Source: Candidatus Parcubacteria bacterium
GTDB taxonomy: Bacteria; Patescibacteriota; Saccharimonadia; Saccharimonadales; 2-12-FULL-41-12
Assembly (NCBI GenBank): GCA_019347895.1
Contig: JAHWKM010000012.1
Coordinates: 1 to 39,522 of the forward strand
Length of the DNA: 39,522 bases
Direction: 5' to 3'
Shown: positions 32,685 through 39,522 of the stretch, one piece after another
Layout of the letters: each line of letters begins with the position of its first letter
Numbering within the stretch: the stretch's first letter is position 1
Translations under genes and position numbers: made by a program
The notes under the pieces: model-generated
Told to the model about the DNA's origin: nothing
The model's input: only the letters and a program-made list of their open reading frames with translations
Databases searched by the model: none

Positions 32685-34583
32685 TCAGACCAAAATAGCC
32701 TTGATGCGGCGGACTCCGGCGCTGGAGGCTTCTTCTTTTTTTATCTTAAAAATTTTACCGTCCTCGCCTAGCTGGCCGGTGTGCTCAACGTGCGGGCCGC
32801 CGCAGATCTCTATGCTGAAGGGTTTTTCGCCATTTTGCCCCATGATGTAGACCTTTACCTTGTCACCGTATTTATCGCCAAATGCGCCCTTGGCCCCTAG
32901 CTTGAAGGCTTCGTCTGTCGGATATTCGTGCCACTGCACCTTTAGGTCTTTTTCAATCTGTTCATTGACGATTTTCTCGACTTGATCCAGCTGCTGGCGG
33001 GTAACCTTTTCAGAGTGTGAAAAATCAAAACGCGTACGCTCGGCATTTACATTTGAGCCGCGCTGGATGACATGGTCGCCTAGCACTCTTCTGAGTGCTT
33101 CGTACATCAGATGAGTCGCCGTGTGCAGCTTCTTTGTTTCTTCCGAATGATCAGTCAGCCCGCCCTTGTACACGCCCTTGCCGGCCGTCTGGCTCCGCTC
33201 CCGCTGTTCGCGCATCAAAGATTCGAACTCTTCTTTCCAAGCACTTTCCAGCTCGATGTCTCTTCTAAAAAGCTCTTCCAGGGTAAGCTCAACCGGGAAG
33301 CCATAGGTATCGTATAGCTCAAAAATTGCTTGCCCCTGGCTTTTGACTTTTGGCTTTTGGCTTTTGACTGCGAAAAGGCGCTCGAATTCTTTGAGTCCTT
33401 TTCGCAAAGTCTGGCGGAAAATCCTTTCTTCGCGGACTAGACTTTCTATAACTTCTTTCTTCTTTTGGGCAACTTCCGGGTAATCTTCTTCGTATACTCC
33501 GGCTATAACGGGCACGATTTGCTCAATAAAATCCTGCTCAATGCCGAGATTAAAAGCCTTTAAAATTGCCCGGCGCATCAACCGGCGGGCAACATATCCT
33601 TGCTCTTTATTGCTTGGTGCTACGCCGTCGACGGCTAGGAATACCGCGCCACGCAGATGGTCGGCAATGATGCGCATGTCGTTGGTATGTGAATCATAAT
33701 TTTTGCCGGATAATTCCTCCAGCTTTTGGACTATCGGCCAAAGCAGACTGATCTTGAATACATCCGGGTTGTCTATGCTGGCCGCCGCCATGCGCTCCAG
33801 ACCGCCGCCGAAATCTACGTTGGGCTTGGCTAGCGGCTCAAAACCGCTGTCGGTGCGCTTGTAAGCCATGAATACGCTGTTGGCTATCTCTAAAAACCGG
33901 CCGCAATCGCAATTTGGTTGGCAATTCTCGCCAAATTCAGGGTTGTGTGCCGTGCCAAAATCATAAAATACTTCGGTATCGGGACCGCCGGGATCACCCG
34001 TGGGAGTTTGCGATTCCCCGCCGGCTCGAGACCACCAATTCTTAGAGCCGTCATAGAAAAATATCCGTCCGTCCCTCATGCCTTTGGCGTATCCGTCGGC
34101 TTCCGAACCAATCTCAACTTGTACCGGATCTATCTTTTTACTTTTGAAAAGCTCTGACCAGATACCGGCGGCTTCCGTGTCTTTAGGAATGTTAAATTCT
34201 TGGTTGCCAAGGTAACAAGTGACGTATAGTTTTTTCGGATCCAGCCCGACTACATTAACCAAAAATTCAAACAGCCAATTTATCTCTTCTTTTTTGTAAT
34301 AATCGCCTAATGACCAGTTGCCCAGCATCTCAAAAAACGTCGTGTGGCGGTTGTCCCCCACTTCCTCAATATCCTGAGCCCGAAGGCAGGTTTGGCTATT
34401 GACTAATCTTGTACCCGCCGGATGAGTCTCGCCGAGAAGATACGGAATCAGCGGCTGCATACCCGACCCGGTAAAAAGCGTAGTGGGATCATCTTGAGGC
34501 ACCAGCAACGCCCGCGGAATCACCGCGTGCCCACGTTCTTTAAAGAATTTTAGATAAGCCCTCCGAATTTCCTGCGCTGTCAT
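32685..34583 (-). CDS. alaS: Alanyl-tRNA synthetase, short form without C-Ala domain
   Basis: It charges tRNA-Ala in the cytoplasm. At 632 residues against about 875 in E. coli, it has the class II catalytic core ('FTGSGMQPLIPYL' motif region, 'VGDNRHTTFFEMLGNWS' motif 2, 'GGGLERMAA' motif 3), the tRNA-binding helices, and the editing domain with zinc/active-site 'HTATHL' and 'CGGPHVEHTG'. The frame stops right after the editing domain, so the DHHA1/C-Ala domain is missing. Residues of about 406-415 ('KSQKPKVKSQ') come from a heptamer tandem repeat. mnmA ends 16 bases upstream. The editing site looks intact. Confidence 0.94.
   Translation of the reverse strand: MTAQEIRRAYLKFFKERGHAVIPRALLVPQDDPTTLFTGSGMQPLIPYLLGETHPAGTRLVNSQTCLRAQDIEEVGDNRHTTFFEMLGNWSLGDYYKKEEINWLFEFLVNVVGLDPKKLYVTCYLGNQEFNIPKDTEAAGIWSELFKSKKIDPVQVEIGSEADGYAKGMRDGRIFFYDGSKNWWSRAGGESQTPTGDPGGPDTEVFYDFGTAHNPEFGENCQPNCDCGRFLEIANSVFMAYKRTDSGFEPLAKPNVDFGGGLERMAAASIDNPDVFKISLLWPIVQKLEELSGKNYDSHTNDMRIIADHLRGAVFLAVDGVAPSNKEQGYVARRLMRRAILKAFNLGIEQDFIEQIVPVIAGVYEEDYPEVAQKKKEVIESLVREERIFRQTLRKGLKEFERLFAVKSQKPKVKSQGQAIFELYDTYGFPVELTLEELFRRDIELESAWKEEFESLMREQRERSQTAGKGVYKGGLTDHSEETKKLHTATHLMYEALRRVLGDHVIQRGSNVNAERTRFDFSHSEKVTRQQLDQVEKIVNEQIEKDLKVQWHEYPTDEAFKLGAKGAFGDKYGDKVKVYIMGQNGEKPFSIEICGGPHVEHTGQLGEDGKIFKIKKEEASSAGVRRIKAILV
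33340..33367. repeat. Heptamer tandem repeat inside alaS, four units
   Basis: Four contiguous units read CTTTTGA, CTTTTGG, CTTTTGG, CTTTTGA. In the AlaS frame they add a Lys/Ser/Gln stretch in the region between the catalytic core and the editing domain. 28 bases is not a multiple of three, yet the frame is kept. Confidence 0.85.
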
Positions 34584-34599
34584 TAAAATTATTGTAACA

Positions 34600-35736
34600 C
34601 TAAATAACAGATGAAATAATTCCGCCGCCTAGACATTGATCGCCTGCGTAAAACACGGCGGATTGGCCGGAAGCTATGGCGCGCTGTTCATCCTTGAGAG
34701 TTAACTTATTCCCTTTTAGTTCGCAATCGATCAATGGCCCCCTATACCTTAATCGAGCACGCAGCTTCTCTGCCTTTTCATTCTTCATTCTCCGTTCTTC
34801 ATTCTCTATGTTGTCGATCCAATGTAAATCTCCCAGCTGTATTTCTTTACTCCATAATTCTTTATCTGAGAGATCCGTTGTTACGTAAACGGTATTATTG
34901 CTCATGTCTTTTCGGGTTACATAATAAGGCAGGCCACCGCCGAGATTCAGGCCATGGCGCTGGCCAATGGTGTAGAAAATTGCGCCCTCGTGCTCGCCGA
35001 TAGTTTCGCCTTCGCTGGACAGCGAATGGTTAATGATTGGACCCGGCTCGGCCTTAATGTAATGGCTCAAAAATTCTTTGATTCCCACCTGGCCGACAAA
35101 ACAAATGCCCTGACTGTCTTTTTTTTCCGCCGTCGGCAAACCAAACTTCTTGGCCAGTTCTCGCACCTCTTCTTTCGAATCAAACTCGCCTATCGGAAAC
35201 AGGGTTTTAGACAACGCCTCACCCGTAACCCGCGCCAAAAAATAAGTCTGATCCTTATTTTTATCCGCCGCCACATGCAACTCACTGTGAAAGGTGAGAC
35301 CTCTCACATTTTCCTGCTTGACTCTTGACTCTTGATTCTTGACTCTTACCACCTGGGCGTAATGGCCGGTAGCGATCATATCAGCACCTTGTTCTAAGGC
35401 GGTATTCAAAAATAGCTTGAACTTTACTTCTTGGTTGCACATAATGTCCGGATTGGGCGTCCGGCCAGCTTTGTACTCATCAATCATATAGTCGACTACT
35501 TTTTGCCTATATTCTTTTTGAAAATCAAACACCTTAAAATCAATGCCCAGCTTGGTCGCTACGCACTTAGCGTCCCGATAATCTTCCGTCCAGGGACACT
35601 CAAAGCCGGCAATATCTTCCGTCCAATTTTTCATATAGACTCCGGTCACGCTGTAGCCTTGCTCTTTGAGCAAAGCCGCTGTAACGGACGAATCCACTCC
35701 CCCGCTCATACCCACATAAACATACGGCTTATGCAC
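34600..35736 (-). CDS. mnmA: tRNA 2-thiouridylase MnmA
   Basis: MnmA thiolates U34 of tRNA for Lys, Glu and Gln using sulfur relayed to it. At 378 residues it has the PP-loop 'GMSGGVDSSV', the first catalytic Cys in 'NPDIMCNQEVKF', the second in 'DSQGICFVGQ', and a C-terminal beta domain. The region of about 131-140 ('KNQESRVKQE') is a heptamer repeat insertion. The first possible start is the GTG at 35736, which lies at the very end of dispersed repeat copy B; no better ATG is in frame, so the repeat seems to supply the start codon. A 60-codon frame upstream with AGGA-ATG (35911) overlaps the GTG. Confidence 0.94.
   Translation of the reverse strand: MHKPYVYVGMSGGVDSSVTAALLKEQGYSVTGVYMKNWTEDIAGFECPWTEDYRDAKCVATKLGIDFKVFDFQKEYRQKVVDYMIDEYKAGRTPNPDIMCNQEVKFKLFLNTALEQGADMIATGHYAQVVRVKNQESRVKQENVRGLTFHSELHVAADKNKDQTYFLARVTGEALSKTLFPIGEFDSKEEVRELAKKFGLPTAEKKDSQGICFVGQVGIKEFLSHYIKAEPGPIINHSLSSEGETIGEHEGAIFYTIGQRHGLNLGGGLPYYVTRKDMSNNTVYVTTDLSDKELWSKEIQLGDLHWIDNIENEERRMKNEKAEKLRARLRYRGPLIDCELKGNKLTLKDEQRAIASGQSAVFYAGDQCLGGGIISSVI
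35317..35344. repeat. Heptamer tandem repeat inside mnmA, four units
   Basis: Units read CTTGACT, CTTGACT, CTTGATT, CTTGACT. They code for a polar stretch between conserved MnmA blocks. The unit differs from that in alaS by two bases or so, but the period of seven is the same. Confidence 0.85.
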
Positions 35737-35883
35737 CGTTTTGTCCTGCTTCCGGGCAGAGCCCGAAACCCTGCCAAAACTTTTGGCACGCTACGGCGTC
35801 AGATACTCCAATGCTCGCGCAACGTACGAATGTGTACGTTTTGCTCTGCGCTTCGTATCTTCCTTGTATCGCACTCAAATGCA
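35732..35883 (-). repeat. Dispersed 150-bp element, copy B
   Basis: This is the minus-strand copy of the element at 25064-25213, 152 bases, about 84% identical. Its hairpin reads AACGTAC-ACATTC-GTACGTT. Relative to copy A, a G-C pair in the stem is replaced by A-T on both sides, and the loop is two bases longer. It occupies the mnmA 5' region and ends within its GTG start. Confidence 0.85.
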
Positions 35884-35968
35884 AAACCCGTAAAACTTCA
35901 TGCAAATTCATAGGAATCCTATTTTACCACGCCCGTATGGACACCCTATCGCGGTGTGTATGTTATGG

Positions 35969-36835
35969 TTATTTTTTTTCTAGGCGTTTGCGCAATACTT
36001 GCAGTTCATGGCGCCGACCGAGCCAAAAAGCGGCAGCTATTAAGGGGATAGTGGCTAAGACCGGCTGCCACATTATTATTGTTTTAGTTTTGGTCAAGCC
36101 GCCGGCTTCATCGCCCTGGTTGTCTTGGGTTACTTTTCCGTTGGCAATACCGATAAGCTGCAAAAATGCCACGCTGCCGTTTTTGTCCGCGGCCCGCACA
36201 ATAATAGTGTAAACACCCGGTGTATCATATACATGTTCAATGTTAAATGTACCGGCAAACTCCTGGCTTATCACATCCGGCGGCTTGCCATCGCCCCAAT
36301 CCACCGTTATGGCGTAAGGGCCGCTACCGCCGCTCAAAATGATCGGCCAAGTCAGCGTAGCGCCTGGATTGGCACCTTTTTTAGCGAAAGTAGAAGTTAA
36401 GGTAACGCGCCGGGTAGCCTCAAACTGGCTTATAGGATAAGTCACCGTTACCTTATTAGAGTCCGGTCCCTGCTGGTCCAGGTCATCAAAAACCCTGGCT
36501 ACAAGCTCGTTTGTCCCGCCAAACAGATCGATCTGCACTGAATAACTGCCATTTACGCACGGTGCGGCGCCGGCAAACACGTTATTTTTAAAAACTTTAA
36601 CAATTACGTCCGCCGGACAAAGCCCTGTTACGGTTACCTTACCTTCTTTTATGACAGCCCCGTTCCTCGGAAAGGCTATGGTAGCGGCTTGGCTTGGCGG
36701 CGCCGCGCTAATCTTGCCTTCTATGCCGATTGAACCGCTTTCTTCGGCTGCCCGGACCACGCCAGGCAAGACCAATGATAAACTCATGCCTGCTGTTATA
36801 AATCCGATAGCCAAATGTTTGTTTATTGTAATCAT
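35969..36835 (-). CDS. Membrane-anchored surface protein with PKD/Ig-like domains
   Basis: The 288-residue protein has a signal peptide ('GFITAGMSLSLVLPGVVRAAEE'), an Ig-like segment (about 48-130, 'AFPRNGAVIKEGKVTVTG'), a PKD domain (about 140-232, 'ITVDWGDGKPPD', 'HVYDTPGVYTIIVRA'), and a C-terminal TM helix with a basic tail ('QVLRKRLEKK'). It is therefore anchored with its domains outside. It is part of the minus-strand surface block with the DUF916-like protein 72 bases upstream. A role in surface adhesion or in presenting the neighbouring secreted proteins is inferred from context. Confidence 0.75.
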   Translation of the reverse strand: MITINKHLAIGFITAGMSLSLVLPGVVRAAEESGSIGIEGKISAAPPSQAATIAFPRNGAVIKEGKVTVTGLCPADVIVKVFKNNVFAGAAPCVNGSYSVQIDLFGGTNELVARVFDDLDQQGPDSNKVTVTYPISQFEATRRVTLTSTFAKKGANPGATLTWPIILSGGSGPYAITVDWGDGKPPDVISQEFAGTFNIEHVYDTPGVYTIIVRAADKNGSVAFLQLIGIANGKVTQDNQGDEAGGLTKTKTIIMWQPVLATIPLIAAAFWLGRRHELQVLRKRLEKK

Positions 36836-36906
36836 TTTTAACTGATGTTCAGATCAATATTAACACAAGCACTGTAGCAACTGATGAGGCTACCGGATTA
36901 AAGGTG

Positions 36907-37890
36907 CTACCTCCTGGATTTTCTTCTGGATTTGCTAGAGGCATATTTTTTCTTGTAGAGGTAATATCCGCCGCCGCCTATCAAGGCAATCAGCACTAAC
37001 ACAGCCAGCAAGAACCAAGCCGGCAAATACCAGAAGCTGGATTTATAGCTTATAACCTCGCCTCCGTTACCGTGGGCCATCGAAGCAGTCGCCGTATAGC
37101 GTCCTGGTGTTTTTACGCCTTCAATACTGTCTATAAATACCCTTGAAGATTTTGGCAATACCACGCCTTTAGGCTGGGAGTTATTCGGTTCATAATTAAA
37201 AACTTCTTTGCCGAACATATTGTTAATAGTTACAGTTCCAAATGGGCGCGAAAAACCATTGCCCAAATTCTTTATAGCCAGGGCGGCCTTATTGGGTGAT
37301 TTGAAAAATATCGAACTCGCGCTATTGTCCCTTTGCATCTTAAGGCTCTCTATTTGAATTTGTTTATTTATCTCACCGGTTACCTCTATCAACACCAAGT
37401 GCGCTACGCTGGCTGTTAGGGCTAATTGCCTTTCGGCTTCACTGATGGCTTTTTTTGGCAGCGCTAAGTAACGCACCACGCCGAAGTACGCGCCCGGCGC
37501 CGCATTTTCAGGTACGTCTACGGTAAGATTAACTTGCTGTTCTTCCCCCGGCTTTAAGTCGTAATCCTGCAAACCGCTGACAAAATTGCTAATAGTAGTA
37601 GGAGTTCTTTCGTTAATGTCGACAATTATCTGCGGGTTGCCGGTTACCCCGTCCGATTCAAAATCGTTGATAACCGCTTCTGCTTTTATTTCCCCGCTTG
37701 TAATGTTTTTTAGTAAAAATGAAAAACTTTTCTTTTCGCCGGGCAATAGATTAATCTCTGTTCTGGTAGGCGATATTTGCAGCCCGTTTCCGCCATCTTC
37801 ATTTTGCTGCTGCGCCAATGCTAGTGAGGCAAATGCACTAAACGCAATTAAAATAGCGCTTGCAAATGCCATTATTTTGCGTTTTAACAC
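36907..37890 (-). CDS. DUF916/COG1470-like membrane-anchored surface protein
   Basis: The 327-residue protein has a signal peptide ('MAFASAILIAFSAFASLALAQQ'). Its first Ig-like module opens 'LQISPTRTEINLLPGEKKSFSF', the pattern of the WxL-associated DUF916 domain. A second beta domain follows (about 205-285), then a TM helix ('FLLAVLVLIALIGGGGYYLY') and a Lys/Arg/Ser tail. Proteins of this plan in Firmicutes sit next to WxL proteins and bind peptidoglycan. Here two secreted paralogues lie directly upstream, paralleling a WxL locus. The start is GTG with GGAGG ten bases before it. Confidence 0.72.
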   Translation of the reverse strand: MLKRKIMAFASAILIAFSAFASLALAQQQNEDGGNGLQISPTRTEINLLPGEKKSFSFLLKNITSGEIKAEAVINDFESDGVTGNPQIIVDINERTPTTISNFVSGLQDYDLKPGEEQQVNLTVDVPENAAPGAYFGVVRYLALPKKAISEAERQLALTASVAHLVLIEVTGEINKQIQIESLKMQRDNSASSIFFKSPNKAALAIKNLGNGFSRPFGTVTINNMFGKEVFNYEPNNSQPKGVVLPKSSRVFIDSIEGVKTPGRYTATASMAHGNGGEVISYKSSFWYLPAWFLLAVLVLIALIGGGGYYLYKKKYASSKSRRKSRR

Positions 37891-37966
37891 GATTTTTATT
37901 CCTCCATTTGTTTTTTATGCTTTAGATTAAGTATAAGCAGGGGGCAAGCGAATGTAAACCCTATTG

Positions 37967-39013
37967 TTAAAAAGCCGCGGTCGCAATATAAGTTATCGTC
38001 GAAGAATACACTCCGGGCTTTTGGCTGTTTGACACGTTTACCAGATAGCTAACTGTCAAGGTATTGTAATTTGTCGGCAATGAGGAGGCCGCTATAGGTT
38101 CGTTTTTGAATTTAAAAAGGTTTGGCGTCTTATAGCCGGGTAAAGCCGATACCGTACCGCTTCCTATGCGGTTTTGGCCGACTGCCGGATTGGAATTGGC
38201 AACCAGATTAATACCGAACTGGCTTGTCCCTGGTTTACTTGCCTGGAGCGCCGTAAGAGCCGGTATGATGTTAGTCCCTGATGCCATAGTATTTCCAGCC
38301 ATAAAGACAGAATATCCTCCCGGGTCATTGGTAGCGCCCGCAAACTGCGAGGTCGAATAATTAGCGCTAGTTTTTGAAAACTCCCCGAGGTTAATAAAGC
38401 TTCCGGACATGCTGGCGCAATTGCCGGAAATCGTAATGCCAACACAGAAAGTCAGGTAAGGAGGCACGAAGGCCTCCACCGATAAACCCCTGGTAATTGC
38501 GAATACTACCGCCCCGCTATCGGTTCTAGGCCCGGTTCCGTCATCAGTGGCAAAAGTACTAATCCGCACAAAGATAGACGGGGCATCCGCGGTGGGGTTA
38601 ACGATATTAGAAAAATCATAGCTTGCCGGCTGCGACGCCAGATTAGGCGCCGGGATTCTGGTTATCAGCAATCGGTTTGCGGTCGTAGAAGGATCTATGG
38701 CAAATCCGGTTTCACCTGATTGGTTATCAATAGCTGCCCCCGACACGTCAAGGCCGTTAGGAGCCGTGCAAGCCGTCCCGATAAATGGATTGTTCGAACA
38801 ATACTCGAAGTCAATAGAACCAAGCGGGCCTGCGGTGGGTATGGTGAAGTCCAGCTTATGGCTGGTGGTTACACTCGGCCTGGATGAACCTATGGTAATT
38901 GACCTGTTGGTAAGATTTTCAGCCAAGGCTTTGGGTTGGAAATACAAAGCTGGCGCTACCATTAAATGTAGCGCCAGCACCAGGACTGGTATTTTACCAA
39001 GTCGTTTTCTCAT
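37967..39013 (-). CDS. Secreted beta-rich surface protein with TYIAT C-terminus
   Basis: The 348-residue protein has a signal peptide ('LVLALHLMVAPALYFQPKALAE'). The mature protein is rich in Ser, Thr, Asn and Gly, with Cys in pairs ('EYCSNNPFIGTACT', 'FCVGITISGNC'), suggesting disulfides in an exported beta fold. It ends 'GVYSSTITYIATAAF'. The upstream gene ends 'GAYTVTTTYIATPTF', so the two are paralogues sharing a C-terminal module. There is no TM helix, so attachment probably goes through another protein, plausibly the DUF916-like one. No described family is recognised with certainty. Confidence 0.7.
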   Translation of the reverse strand: MRKRLGKIPVLVLALHLMVAPALYFQPKALAENLTNRSITIGSSRPSVTTSHKLDFTIPTAGPLGSIDFEYCSNNPFIGTACTAPNGLDVSGAAIDNQSGETGFAIDPSTTANRLLITRIPAPNLASQPASYDFSNIVNPTADAPSIFVRISTFATDDGTGPRTDSGAVVFAITRGLSVEAFVPPYLTFCVGITISGNCASMSGSFINLGEFSKTSANYSTSQFAGATNDPGGYSVFMAGNTMASGTNIIPALTALQASKPGTSQFGINLVANSNPAVGQNRIGSGTVSALPGYKTPNLFKFKNEPIAASSLPTNYNTLTVSYLVNVSNSQKPGVYSSTITYIATAAF

Positions 39014-39067
39014 ATATTAGATTGTAAACCACCTGCCCAAAACTCGTGAATATGTCGCTTACGTTTA

Positions 39068-39522
39068 TTAGAACGTAGGAGTCGCTATGTATGTAGTAGT
39101 AACCGTGTAGGCACCGGTCGGGGTAGTAGCTGCAGCTGTAGCGCCGAAACTTAGCTTGACGATCTCATTGTCAACCACACCAGATGAGCTGGCTAGGTTA
39201 GCCGCGGTTGCCGAATCATTCCAGGCGAATTTAGTATTGGCTTCGTTTTCACAGTCAGCAACTGTAGCGAAAAGTCCATCGTCACCGCTGTAAGCCAACG
39301 GCACGCTGCCTAAGTTAGCGGTTTTGCTACGCGTACCGTCATTTTGGTCAATGCAGGGGACATATAGGCCGAAGCGTTCTGTGCCGGCCACAAAGGTTTC
39401 GCCGGTGCTGACAGCGTCAATAAAACATTGGTCAGTCGCGGAAGTGCCAGACGTACAGGTGGCACCGGACACCCTGAAGGAACGGAGCTCTATCGAACCA
39501 GTCGTAGCCGCTTCAGGATAGT
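39068..39522 (-). CDS. Secreted surface protein paralogue (5' end beyond window)
   Basis: The frame is open from the window edge; the track's start at 39472 is an internal GTG. About 150 residues are seen, Thr/Ala/Asp-rich with spaced Cys ('ATCTSGTSATDQCF', 'YVPCIDQNDG', 'VADCENE'), ending 'GAYTVTTTYIATPTF'. The end matches that of the next gene, which lies 54 bases downstream. Together they form a tandem array that probably continues outside the window. Signal peptide and full size are unknown. Confidence 0.65.
   Translation of the reverse strand, partial: YPEAATTGSIELRSFRVSGATCTSGTSATDQCFIDAVSTGETFVAGTERFGLYVPCIDQNDGTRSKTANLGSVPLAYSGDDGLFATVADCENEANTKFAWNDSATAANLASSSGVVDNEIVKLSFGATAAATTPTGAYTVTTTYIATPTF

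Noticed and set aside
35729-35911. 60-residue ORF before mnmA with a fair ribosome site
   Set aside because: Its C-terminal half resembles the frame in copy A, but only because both are copies of the same repeat; many changes are non-synonymous and the N-terminal halves differ. Kept only as a possible upstream ORF in the findings.
1-39522. tRNA or rRNA genes
   Set aside because: I read the intergenic gaps for tRNA-like T-loops and cloverleafs and for rRNA motifs and found none; a tRNA scan would confirm.

Overview
The window is a gene-dense stretch of one bacterial chromosome. Many genes overlap by a few bases (ATGA or TAATG junctions) or start on GTG, few Shine-Dalgarno sites are strong, and the standard code is used. 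The gene set suggests a Patescibacteria (CPR) genome, most likely a Saccharibacteria-type lineage: a short AlaS, a CPR-style pair of an FtsA-like ATPase and a large one-TM protein, MltG/RuvX/Obg/LysM-CHAP, and signal-peptide surface proteins with a shared 'TYIAT' C-terminus. The lineage is an inference from gene content and style; no rRNA, tRNA or CRISPR array was found in the window.

Layout. (1) 1-7306, minus strand: start of an FAD-linked oxidase (cut by the edge), OppA-like peptide-binding protein, SecG, a small membrane protein, Xaa-Pro aminopeptidase, SGNH hydrolase, UvrC and TrhO-type rhodanese. (2) 7339-11344, plus strand: a PaaX/Cas2-fold regulator-like gene boxed by two 41-bp direct repeats, then the Ku-LigD non-homologous end-joining pair. 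(3) 11345-14339: an ABC exporter behind a long leader, a probably frameshifted Cys-rich secreted protein, and a stray copy of the exporter's 3' end. (4) 14457-20277: ribosomal protein L25, DedA, a hypothetical protein, UvrA and a 5'-truncated rarA. (5) 20280-24901: small membrane proteins, a G5-domain protein, exonuclease I (SbcB), a hypothetical protein and Obg. (6) 24911-35911, minus strand: LysM-CHAP, MltG, RuvX, large one-TM protein, FtsA-like ATPase, GIY-YIG protein, two unknown membrane/secreted proteins, AlaS and MnmA. (7) 35969-39522, minus strand: a surface-protein block with a PKD protein, a DUF916-like protein and two secreted paralogues.

How the genes work together. DNA repair and recombination is over-represented: UvrA, UvrC, Ku, LigD, exonuclease I, RuvX and a rarA remnant. 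A second theme is cell wall and envelope: MltG, the CHAP hydrolase, the FtsA-like ATPase, DedA, the exporter, and the surface block, which resembles a reduced WxL/DUF916 locus. A third is tRNA and translation: AlaS, MnmA, TrhO, L25 and Obg.

The least-explained signals are non-coding or repeat-based. They are the 41-bp direct repeats around the Cas2-fold gene; a dispersed element of about 150 bp in two diverged copies (upstream of obg and abutting the mnmA start) whose central hairpin shows a compensatory base-pair change; a long multi-helix palindrome filling an intergenic gap and pairing with a Shine-Dalgarno site; heptamer tandem repeats at three loci, two of them inside essential genes; and an in-frame insertion in uvrC bounded by near-identical palindromic repeats.
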